A DNA stretch of 32,865 nucleotides from Acidobacteriaceae bacterium (GTDB taxonomy: Bacteria > Acidobacteriota > Terriglobia > Terriglobales > Acidobacteriaceae): assembly GCA_003151435.1 (NCBI GenBank), contig PLXP01000177.1, positions 9,940 through 42,804 on the forward strand. The letters are read 5' to 3'. This document shows, piece by piece, positions 7,786 to 14,628 of this stretch. A program made the translations under genes and the position numbers. The number at the start of each line of letters is the position of its first letter. Positions within the stretch are counted from its first letter, which is position 1. The notes beneath the pieces were generated by a model that ran no database searches, was not told the origin of the DNA, and worked only from the letters and a program-made list of their open reading frames with translations.

Positions 7786-7856
7786 TGCCGGTGTACAGTA
7801 GTCGTGCAGGGAGGAGAATCGTGCAGAGAGGCTCGGCCCGCCAATGCCTGAAATGA
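7785..7856 (+). CDS. Possible 23-codon coupling mini-ORF between the CHAT and SLOG-like genes
   Basis: ATG 7785 overlaps the CHAT stop codon (TGATG). In the same frame there is a GTG at 7821 with a strong Shine-Dalgarno GGGAGGAG (7809-7816), four bases upstream. The mini-ORF ends at TGA 7854-7856, which overlaps an in-frame ATG of the next gene (ATGA at 7853-7856). The peptide is basic and has no recognisable motif. The arrangement resembles a translational relay that keeps CHAT and the downstream protein in step. It may also be chance: the Shine-Dalgarno could simply serve ATG 7844 or 7853. Confidence 0.25.
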   Translation: MPVYSSRAGRRIVQRGSARQCLK

Positions 7857-8509
7857 AGCCAACCCAGGTCGCAGCCAGCGATCCGGCCGCCGTTCAGCCC
7901 GTTGAACAAGGTGTCTCGGAGCCCACGCCCTTTGCCCTCGCCCTGCTCTTCACCGGCCACATGATCGACAGAACCGACCGCAAGCGGCCACGCTTCCCGG
8001 CCAGGGCCGAGGGCCGGGCCCGCGCTGCCATCCTCGCATCGGTCGCTGGCATCGCCTTCGCTCGGCCTGGCCTCACAGTCGGGCTTGCTGCAGCCGCCAG
8101 CGGCGGCGACCTGCTCTTTCACGAGGTCTGTGCGGAACTCGGCATTCCAACTCGCATCCTGTTAGGCCTGCCGGCGGGCGAGTTTCTTGCCGCCTCCGTT
8201 GCTCCCGCCGGCTCGGACTGGGTGCGGCGATTTCATGCCCTGTTAGCAGCACGAGGCCCACAAAACCTGCGCATCATGGGCACCCACGACGGATTGCTGG
8301 AAGGCGAGACCGACAACGTCTGGCAGCGGGCCAATCTTTGGATGATCGAAGAAGCCGTCTCGCTGGCCCCCGAGCGAGTGCTGCTGGCGCTGTGGGATGG
8401 CGCAAGCGGAGATGGGCCTGGCGGGACAGAGCATTTCGTGCAAATCGCCCCTGAGTTTGGCGTTCGCGTGGCTCCCCCTATCCAGATGCAGGCCCTGCTT
8501 CAACACTAG
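7844..8509 (+). CDS. SLOG/Rossmann-like small protein, possible ligand sensor
   Basis: A 221-residue cytoplasmic protein; ATG 7853 is an alternative start. The pattern runs ALLFTGHMID (29-38), a PRFP turn, a helix, then ASGGDLLFHEVCAELGI, LLGLPAGEF and a late ANLWMIEEAV...LLALWDG...GDGPGGTEHF block. I recall the same order of motifs (GHMID, GGD-LF-E, NLW, GDGPGGT) in a Rossmannoid domain fused to cyclases, TPR or CHAT proteins in large bacterial signalling proteins, and it resembles SLOG-type nucleotide/ADP-ribose sensors. Here it stands alone, 58 bp after the CHAT-TPR gene on the same strand. A role in sensing a nucleotide signal for the protease is inferred from this context. The family name is not certain; a catalytic nucleotide-processing role is an alternative. 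Confidence 0.55.
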   Translation: MPEMKPTQVAASDPAAVQPVEQGVSEPTPFALALLFTGHMIDRTDRKRPRFPARAEGRARAAILASVAGIAFARPGLTVGLAAAASGGDLLFHEVCAELGIPTRILLGLPAGEFLAASVAPAGSDWVRRFHALLAARGPQNLRIMGTHDGLLEGETDNVWQRANLWMIEEAVSLAPERVLLALWDGASGDGPGGTEHFVQIAPEFGVRVAPPIQMQALLQH

Positions 8510-8540
8510 TGTCCTGCCCCAGAAGTCCGTACCAAAAACG

Positions 8541-8605
8541 AATGTCATCCTGAGCGGAATTTGGCGCGCTTTTTGCGCCAAATGGAGTCGAAGGATCTGC
8601 GGTTC
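8541..8605. repeat. Acidobacterial-type palindromic intergenic repeat
   Basis: The segment has the phrase TGTCATCCTGAGCGG, then a perfect 9-bp stem ATTTGGCGC (8559-8567) and GCGCCAAAT (8575-8583) with a 7-base loop, then TCGAAGGATCTGCGG. I recall GTCATCCTGAGCG...AAGGATCTGCGG as a common dispersed intergenic element in Acidobacteriota. It fills most of the gap between the SLOG-like and lipoprotein genes and may separate their transcripts. Confidence 0.5.
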
Positions 8606-8709
8606 CGTCCGTCGACTTTTTCAATTGACTTGTGGGACGGCATACTGGGGCCAAGTTTCTCCTATCTTTTTTGCAATTTTTTGTGTTACATCCATTTCGG
8701 GGGATGTTC

Positions 8710-9651
8710 ATGGCGAAAGCTCGTAAATCAGTGTTGCAGTTAGTCCGGCAGCCGCGTTCGCTTGCCTGCTTCATGGCGTGCTCTCTTTTCCTTTTTGCCG
8801 GATGCCACACCTCAGAGGATGCCGTGTCGGCGGCCACACAGATGTCCGTGACGGCTAAATGCCTGTCCGACTACTACACCGCGCTGAACATGATCCTTGC
8901 CCACACCGACCAGATCTACATCCTCAACGAGCAGCTATTCACAAAGCCCTACACGCCTGAAAACCGCGAGCTCCTCAAGAACAACCGGGCCGAGCTTGAA
9001 AAACGAGCCGTACTGGCTGCGGATTTCTCCACGCTGGCGGGCGAGTTTGCCAAGTTGACCGGTTCCACTGCTCCGGACGATGTGGCGAAGTCCTCATCGA
9101 AACTCGAGGGGGAAGTCGAGACCCTTGAGCCGATGAAAGCTTCCTCTGAGGAGAAGACCGCGCTGAAGGTCGCCGTCAAGCTCCTGGTCACAGCCATACA
9201 GGAGCACAAGGAACGCGAAGCGGCGAAGGCGATGGACAGCTTTACCAAGGGCCTCAGCGACTTCTTCGTTAAAGAGGAGCCTGCCTATGTTTCCATCAAC
9301 CAGGTCTACGTTGAGTTCGCCTCCACATTGGCAGGCGATCTGGTCGATCGCCACCAGACGGATAACTCGGCGGTTTTGAAGGTTGCGCTCGATCCCTTTG
9401 GATTGCAGCCTTCGGTGACCTCCGCGGAACTGAATACGCAACTCGCTCCCTTGGCGCGGCAAAGGATCGCGGCGCGCAAGACGGCTCTGGTCAAGTCTTT
9501 TGACACGATTACCGACGCCATGGCGAAGTCGCTGCGGGAAATGTCCAAAAGGATCGACCTTGTCGCTGAAGGCAAGCCCATGTCCTCCCGCTCCGCACCG
9601 TTCACGCTTGCTGCCGTACAACATTGGGCCACGCAGCTAGGGGCTTTCTAA
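8710..9651 (+). CDS. Helical lipoprotein of unknown function
   Basis: A 313-residue protein. I chose ATG 8710 because GGGGGA lies five bases upstream and it gives a proper lipoprotein signal: a basic n-region (MAKARKSVLQLVRQPR), a hydrophobic stretch and the lipobox LFAGC with Cys32. An upstream in-frame start at 8632 would add an unlikely hydrophobic N-terminus. The mature part is almost wholly predicted helix, with many Ala, Lys, Glu and Leu and heptad-like spacing, and no further cysteine of note. It should be anchored to a membrane from the periplasmic side. The next gene follows after 22 bp and is probably in the same operon. I recognise no family. A link with the upstream CHAT/SLOG genes is possible but the 200-bp gap with a palindromic repeat weakens it. 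Confidence 0.7.
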   Translation: MAKARKSVLQLVRQPRSLACFMACSLFLFAGCHTSEDAVSAATQMSVTAKCLSDYYTALNMILAHTDQIYILNEQLFTKPYTPENRELLKNNRAELEKRAVLAADFSTLAGEFAKLTGSTAPDDVAKSSSKLEGEVETLEPMKASSEEKTALKVAVKLLVTAIQEHKEREAAKAMDSFTKGLSDFFVKEEPAYVSINQVYVEFASTLAGDLVDRHQTDNSAVLKVALDPFGLQPSVTSAELNTQLAPLARQRIAARKTALVKSFDTITDAMAKSLREMSKRIDLVAEGKPMSSRSAPFTLAAVQHWATQLGAF

Positions 9652-9673
9652 GAACCCGGAAAGGTGATTGACC

Positions 9674-10012
9674 ATGTCGAATTCCCTGCAAGATGTTCAG
9701 GATTTTTTCACCGATCTGAATGCCAAATACAATATGCTTCGGGCGGCCTGCACAAACGACACGGACCGTACGGCACTTGAGCTCCAATACAGCCGCGCTC
9801 AGGCCGCATACCAGACTTCCCTTGACCAGACCCTCGCATCTGACGATCCCCAGGTGGCAACGCTGGGCACGGAATTCACGGCAGCCAGCGCGGTAGTCAA
9901 GAACGCGGTCGAGGAGATGGGCGACATGTCCAAAGTGATTGACGGCATCACCGACGCCGTCAATATCGCAGCGAAGATTGTAGGGTTCGCATGCCCCGGC
10001 GTTAATATCTGA
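9674..10012 (+). CDS. Small helical protein of unknown function, partner of the upstream lipoprotein
   Basis: A 112-residue protein. ATG 9674 has GGAAAGG nine bases upstream; a TTG two codons earlier is less likely. It is nearly all helix, with an acidic, Gln/Thr/Ala-rich body (residues about 5-75) and a more hydrophobic C-terminal helix (IDGITDAVNIAAKIVGFACPGVNI region) that could sit at a membrane surface. There is no signal peptide. It lies 22 bp behind the lipoprotein gene, so the two are probably made together and may form a complex across or at the membrane. No homologue is recalled. The gene is followed by about 170 bp without recognisable features before the tryptophanase gene. Confidence 0.55.
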   Translation: MSNSLQDVQDFFTDLNAKYNMLRAACTNDTDRTALELQYSRAQAAYQTSLDQTLASDDPQVATLGTEFTAASAVVKNAVEEMGDMSKVIDGITDAVNIAAKIVGFACPGVNI

Positions 10013-10180
10013 TTCCGCAGTGTCCCGCAAAATCAAATCGCAACCTCCGGCCGGCATGGGTCACTTCGGTGCGTGCGGATTGTGGGCGATCGTCTCCGTG
10101 GACTCTGCCGCACCTCTGGCGTAGTAGAGTAAATCCCGAGCGTCTTCGGTCGCGTGCTCACATTTCCATGGAGATCTCTC

Positions 10181-11536
10181 ATGCCCGTCAAGACCATCAT
10201 TGAGCCGTTCCGGATCAAAAGTGTCGAGCCCATTCGCTGGACCACCCGTGCACAACGCGAAGCCCTGCTCAAGGCCGCGCACTACAACCTGTTCCTGCTG
10301 CCGGCGGACGATGTGCTCATCGACCTGCTCACCGACTCGGGCACAGGCGCCATGTCCACGCACCAGTGGGCCGCCATCATGGAGGGCGACGAGAGCTACG
10401 CCGGAAGCCGCAGCTTCGTCCGTTTCCGCAAATCCGTGCAGGATATTTTCGGCTACAAGCACGTCATCCCCACCCACCAGGGCCGCGCCGCCGAACGCAT
10501 CCTGTTCGGGGTGGCCTGCAAAAAAAGCGACGTCGTTCCTAACAATACCCACTTCGACACCACCCGCGCCAACGTGGAGTTCACCGGCGCCGAGGCCGTC
10601 GATCTGCTCATTCCCGAGGGCCGTCAACCCGCCTTGTCGCATCCGTTCAAAGGCAACATGGATGTTGTCGCGCTCGAAGCGCTCATCCAGCGCGTGGGCC
10701 GCGAACGCATTCCGCTGGTCATGCTCACCATCACCAACAACTCCGGCGGCGGCCAGCCCGTCTCCATGGAAAACGTGCGCCAGGTCAGCGCGGTGTGCAA
10801 GCGCCATAACATTCCGCTCTACTTCGACGCCTGCCGCTTTGCTGAGAACGCGTGGTTCATCAAACTGCGCGAGCCGGGATACGAGTCGAAGACGCCCAAG
10901 GAGATTGCGCAGGAGATGTTCCGCTATGGCGATGGATGCACCATGTCCGCCAAGAAAGACGGCATGGCCAACATCGGCGGCTTCCTCTGCACCAACGACG
11001 ACTTGCTCGCGCAGCAGCAGAAAGACCTGCTGATTCTCACTGAAGGCTACCCCACCTACGGAGGCCTCGCCGGCCGCGATCTCGAGGCCGTCGCCGTGGG
11101 CCTGCAGGAAGCGCTTGAAGAAGACTACCTCCGCTACCGAATCGCCTCCACCGCCTATCTCGGCAATCACATCGCGGCCGAAGGAGTGCCCATCGTGCAG
11201 CCGCCCGGTGGTCACGCCATCTATCTCGACGCGCGCGGCTTCCTGCCGCACATTCCGTCCGATCGGTTTCCCGGAGTGGCTCTCGCGGCGGAACTCTATC
11301 TTGAAGGCGGCGTTCGCTCCGTCGAGATTGGCACCCTGATGTTTGCCGCCGCCGCGCAAATGGACCTGGTGCGGCTCGCGATTCCGCGCCGGGTCTACAC
11401 GCAGAGCCACATCGACTACCTGGTCGAAATTATTCTCGAAGTGTGGAAGAAACGCGAAAGCATTCGTGGCCTGCGCCTCACCTACGAAGCGCCATTCCTT
11501 CGCCACTTCACCGCGCACCTCGAGCCCATCGACTGA
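10181..11536 (+). CDS. tnaA: Tryptophanase (PLP-dependent beta-eliminating lyase)
   Basis: A 451-residue protein that starts at ATG 10181 with GGAGA seven bases upstream. It follows the tryptophanase/tyrosine phenol-lyase family throughout: EPFRIKSVEP, FIDLL-type DVLIDLLTDSGTGAMS, IPTHQGR (97-102), GGQPVSM, FDACRFAENAWFIK (Asp216 for the pyridine nitrogen) and TMSAKKD, with Lys259 as the likely PLP lysine. The substrate-determining region reads SVEIG (Val381, Ile383). This matches tryptophanase rather than tyrosine phenol-lyase, which has Met and Arg there. The reaction would be tryptophan to indole, pyruvate and ammonia in the cytoplasm. A short loop present after this motif in E. coli TnaA is missing, which makes the protein slightly short. 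No TnaC-like leader or tryptophan permease lies beside it. The gene appears to stand alone. Confidence 0.88.
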   Translation: MPVKTIIEPFRIKSVEPIRWTTRAQREALLKAAHYNLFLLPADDVLIDLLTDSGTGAMSTHQWAAIMEGDESYAGSRSFVRFRKSVQDIFGYKHVIPTHQGRAAERILFGVACKKSDVVPNNTHFDTTRANVEFTGAEAVDLLIPEGRQPALSHPFKGNMDVVALEALIQRVGRERIPLVMLTITNNSGGGQPVSMENVRQVSAVCKRHNIPLYFDACRFAENAWFIKLREPGYESKTPKEIAQEMFRYGDGCTMSAKKDGMANIGGFLCTNDDLLAQQQKDLLILTEGYPTYGGLAGRDLEAVAVGLQEALEEDYLRYRIASTAYLGNHIAAEGVPIVQPPGGHAIYLDARGFLPHIPSDRFPGVALAAELYLEGGVRSVEIGTLMFAAAAQMDLVRLAIPRRVYTQSHIDYLVEIILEVWKKRESIRGLRLTYEAPFLRHFTAHLEPID

Positions 11537-11591
11537 CGCGGTTTTGAAATGGCGGCTTCATAGGCTGCGAGAAACTCGTTGGCTTTGAAAG

Positions 11592-11644
11592 GGCACGGTT
11601 TCAGCCGTGCCACATGCCTCAAAAATAAAGGGGCTTTAGCTCCT
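11592..11644. repeat. Double-hairpin palindromic repeat downstream of tnaA
   Basis: Two hairpins lie in a row: GGCACGG (11592-11598) with CCGTGCC (11605-11611), loop TTTCAG; then AGGGGCT (11629-11635) with AGCTCCT (11638-11644), which pairs with one G-U. The paired elements GGCACGG-TTCAG-CCGTGCC and GGGGCTTTAGC-CCT recur, from memory, between genes of Acidobacteriota. It sits between convergent genes (tnaA and the Gfo-type gene) and may also act as a transcription end. Confidence 0.5.
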
Positions 11645-11787
11645 GCGGGCCGTTCTTCGCAGATTTGGGACTTAAATTTTCCCTTTTTCCGCAGCCTCTT
11701 CAGCGCCTGAGGGAATAATTCTCGGGGTCCAGCCCTTGATCAGGCCTTTTCGGCAGCTTGAAAACCCCCGGCAAAGCGCCGTGAACA

Positions 11788-12846
11788 TCAATCTGGCTCG
11801 TCGCTCCAGTCGCACTTCACTTCGCACCGCGCATCGCAGCTGGCCTGCGCCCACTCCAGCACCCGCGACCCGCGCCACGCGTCAACCGCCGCCACAGGAA
11901 CCGGGGCCTTGCCCAGCAGCGCATCGCGCACGCCGGCGTAGAAGAGCCGGTAGTTCCCCGGAACAGGCTCGACCGGACGCGTCACCATGCCGCCATCCAC
12001 GTCGACATGCAGAATGCCCCACTCGCCGGCCGGTTCCTGGCCCCACGAGGGCGCGGCGATCCGAGTGATCTTGTTCAGCTCTTCTTCTTGCCGGTCTGCA
12101 GTCTTCTTGCGGAAGTTTCCCCGGGTCCCGCGCAAATGGAACCGCGCTCCCGAGGGTGAGGAAAGATTGTTGGCTCCGAGCGTCACCCGTAATTCGGGGT
12201 AACTCAGCCTCACGGTGATGGAGTCGTTGGCTCCCTGGCCGTCGCGCTCGCGCAGCACTTCGGCGCTTACGCCGAGCGGCTTGCCGAACAGGACGAGTGC
12301 CTGGTCGACCAGATGCGTTCCCAGGTCGAGCAGCACTCCTCCGCCATGTTCCGGATCTTCCTTCCAGGGACGCCGGGTAGCGCCGGGTCGCCAGCGGTCA
12401 AGGCGCGATTCGATGTGGACAAGCCGGCCCAGCAGGCCTTCTGCCAGAAGCTTCTGGATCGTCTGGAATTCGCTGTCCCAGCGACGGTTATGAAATGGAA
12501 TCAGCAACGTGCCTTGGGACTTCGCGAGGGCGATCAACTGGGCGATCTCGCTGGAAGTGACGGACACTGGCTTGTCCACCACCAGATTCTTGCCCGCCTC
12601 GAGAGCCTGCCGCGCCACGTCAAAGTGCGTCCCGCTGGGCGTGGCTACAACCAACAGCCCCAGCGACTCGTCCGCCAGCATCTCTTTCAGCGACCGATAG
12701 GTGATGATGCCGGGATAGCGCTCCTCGGCTTGGTTCGTGTGCCGCTCCACCACCGCCGCCAGTTCCAACCCTTCCACAGACGAAATCAGCGGCGCATGAA
12801 ACACCCGCCCCGCCATGCCAAAGCCAACCAAGCCGAGCCGGATCAT
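11788..12846 (-). CDS. Gfo/Idh/MocA-family NAD(P)-dependent oxidoreductase
   Basis: A 352-residue protein. The N-terminal Rossmann fold opens with LGLVGFGMAGRVFHAPLI (nucleotide-binding Gly loop). The family's VVATPSGTH and the NLVVDKPVS motif follow, with Lys as the usual catalytic lysine. The C-terminal domain has GGGVLLDLGTHLVDQAL, which includes the conserved Asp/His helix. The wording of the Gly loop and its AGRVFHAPLI continuation resembles YdgJ/IolW-type enzymes that act on inositol or sugar alcohols, so a cytoplasmic sugar or polyol dehydrogenase is likely. The exact substrate is not readable. It lies 39 bp downstream of the ABC permease gene on the same strand, so it may be co-transcribed with the transporter. 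Confidence 0.88.
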   Translation of the reverse strand: MIRLGLVGFGMAGRVFHAPLISSVEGLELAAVVERHTNQAEERYPGIITYRSLKEMLADESLGLLVVATPSGTHFDVARQALEAGKNLVVDKPVSVTSSEIAQLIALAKSQGTLLIPFHNRRWDSEFQTIQKLLAEGLLGRLVHIESRLDRWRPGATRRPWKEDPEHGGGVLLDLGTHLVDQALVLFGKPLGVSAEVLRERDGQGANDSITVRLSYPELRVTLGANNLSSPSGARFHLRGTRGNFRKKTADRQEEELNKITRIAAPSWGQEPAGEWGILHVDVDGGMVTRPVEPVPGNYRLFYAGVRDALLGKAPVPVAAVDAWRGSRVLEWAQASCDARCEVKCDWSDEPD

Positions 12847-12885
12847 CGCACGCTCCCAAGGATGCGGCTATCGTGCCGCATTCCC

Positions 12886-14628
12886 TTAGCCTTCGAGTTT
12901 ATAGCGCGTTTCTGCCAGACGGTAGAGCCTCCGCCATACCAGCCGGTTCATTGTGACAACCATCATCGAAATCAGGATGGTGGCCAGCAGAATTACGGGA
13001 AAGCGCCCGCTATCGGTGGCCGCTTCAATCTGGGCGCCCAGGCCGATGGTCTGCAGGGTGCGGTCCTGCAAGTGGGTGTACTCCGCAAAGACGGAGGCGT
13101 TCCACGCGCCGCCGGAGGCCGTCACCATACCGGTGATGAGGTAGGGGAAGATGCCGGGAAGGATGAGGCGCGTCCAGCGCTGCCAGCGTGTAAAGCGGAA
13201 CAGCGATGCCACTTCGCGCAGGTCGGAGGGGATTGACATGGCGCCGGCGATCACGTTGAACAGGATGTACCACTGCGTGCCCAGCAGCATCAGGGCAATG
13301 GAGCCGACGCCGAGACCGCCGCCAACCCGGACCAGGCCGATGAGCAGGATGGGGAAGAAGGCCGTGGCTGGGACCGACGCCAGCACCTGCGCAATGGGCT
13401 GCACAATCCGCGCGATGCGGGGATTGAAGCCGATGGCGACGCCCACGGGGATGGTCCATGCGGCGGAAATGAGCAGCGCGGCGTTGACGCGCAGAAACGT
13501 AGCGCCCGCACCTTCGAGTAGCAGACGCACGTCGGGCCAGGTGAGGGTCCGCAGCATGAGGATGGCTTGCAGGGCTCCCCAGCCGACGATTGCGATGGCC
13601 GCAACCGCGAGCGCCCAAAGACTCGCGGAGCTTTTGCGGGCGGTGTCTTCATCGATGGGGCGGACGACGCGGCACTCCTTCGAGCGCGCCAGGCGGCGAT
13701 AGATGGGCTCTTCGAAGCTGTGCCAGATGCGTCCGGGAAGGGAACTGAGCAGGGTGGAACGGCGGAAGAACTCGAGGATGGGTGAGACGACGCGGTCTGC
13801 GGACTCAACCTGCTCGAATTTGAATTTGTCGCTCCACGCGATCATGGGCCGCCACACCAACTGGTCGGTGGCCACGACGATGAGAATCACAACAGCAAAG
13901 CCCGCCACCAGGGCGCGAATGTCGCCGGATGCGGTGGCGGTCTGCAGGTAGCTGCCGAGGCCCGGCAACTGGAAGTTGTGGTCGCCCATGGTGAACATCT
14001 CGCAGGCGATCAGTGCAAACCAACCGCCGGCCACGGAGACAATCGAATTCCACACCAGGCCGATGGCGGCGTAGGGCATTTCAAGCTGCCAGAAGCGCTG
14101 CCACGCGGAGTAGCGATAGATGCGCGACGCCTCCAGCATTTCACGCGGAATGCTCTTGAGCGACGAGTAGAAGCTGAACGCCAGGTTCCACACCTGGCCG
14201 GTAAAGATGAGCAGGATGATGCCCAACTCGATGCCCATCTGGTGGCCGGGAACCAGCGCCACCATGGCCAGAATCACCGGAGGCAGAAAGCTGAGCACCG
14301 GGATGGACTGCAGGATATCGAGGACGGCGATCATCCATGCTTCAATGCGCGGGTTATAGGCCGCGGTGTACCCGTAGGTGATGGCAAAGACGAGGCTGAG
14401 AAGATAGGCGATACCAATGCGAATGATGGAATAGAACGCATAGACCGGCAGCGCGCTGAGCGAGTGGGAGATGGGCACCACCGGAACGGGCTTTCCCATC
14501 CAATAGACGCCGGTCCTGACGACGGAAAAGAAGATGGCCAGGCCGCACAGGGCCACGCACGCATCGATGAAAAACGGACCGGTGCGGGCGAAGACCAGCG
14601 AGCGTGCAAACGGGTGTTGAATCCTCAC
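12886..14628 (-). CDS. ABC transporter permease, two fused SsuC/NrtB-like domains
   Basis: A 580-residue inner-membrane protein with two copies of a binding-protein-dependent permease domain. Each half has about six membrane helices and an EAA-type loop: REMLEASRIYRYSAWQRFWQLEMPYA in the first half and SDLREVASLFRFTRWQRWTRLILPGIF in the second, the contacts for the ATPase. Most relatives are single-domain proteins of about 250 residues that work as dimers, so this is a natural fusion. The start is GTG 14628, overlapping the ATPase stop by 4 bp (GTGA), which implies translational coupling. The family carries nitrate, sulfonate, taurine or related small anions; the substrate here is unknown, and no binding-protein gene is adjacent. 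Confidence 0.9.
   Translation of the reverse strand: MRIQHPFARSLVFARTGPFFIDACVALCGLAIFFSVVRTGVYWMGKPVPVVPISHSLSALPVYAFYSIIRIGIAYLLSLVFAITYGYTAAYNPRIEAWMIAVLDILQSIPVLSFLPPVILAMVALVPGHQMGIELGIILLIFTGQVWNLAFSFYSSLKSIPREMLEASRIYRYSAWQRFWQLEMPYAAIGLVWNSIVSVAGGWFALIACEMFTMGDHNFQLPGLGSYLQTATASGDIRALVAGFAVVILIVVATDQLVWRPMIAWSDKFKFEQVESADRVVSPILEFFRRSTLLSSLPGRIWHSFEEPIYRRLARSKECRVVRPIDEDTARKSSASLWALAVAAIAIVGWGALQAILMLRTLTWPDVRLLLEGAGATFLRVNAALLISAAWTIPVGVAIGFNPRIARIVQPIAQVLASVPATAFFPILLIGLVRVGGGLGVGSIALMLLGTQWYILFNVIAGAMSIPSDLREVASLFRFTRWQRWTRLILPGIFPYLITGMVTASGGAWNASVFAEYTHLQDRTLQTIGLGAQIEAATDSGRFPVILLATILISMMVVTMNRLVWRRLYRLAETRYKLEG

Noticed and set aside
8632..8709. Upstream in-frame start extending the lipoprotein gene by 26 codons
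   Set aside because: There is no ribosome-binding site, and the added residues would spoil the lipoprotein signal; ATG 8710 has GGGGGA at good spacing.
10061..11518. Long 485-codon open frame on the minus strand
   Set aside because: It is the antisense shadow of the tryptophanase gene. Its translation is low in motif content and rich in Gly/Ala/Val/His/Glu in the manner of a reverse frame of GC-rich coding DNA.
12313..13236. 307-codon plus-strand frame across the Gfo-type gene and the permease end
   Set aside because: It spans parts of two well-supported minus-strand genes and the gap between them; the composition is that of a shadow frame.
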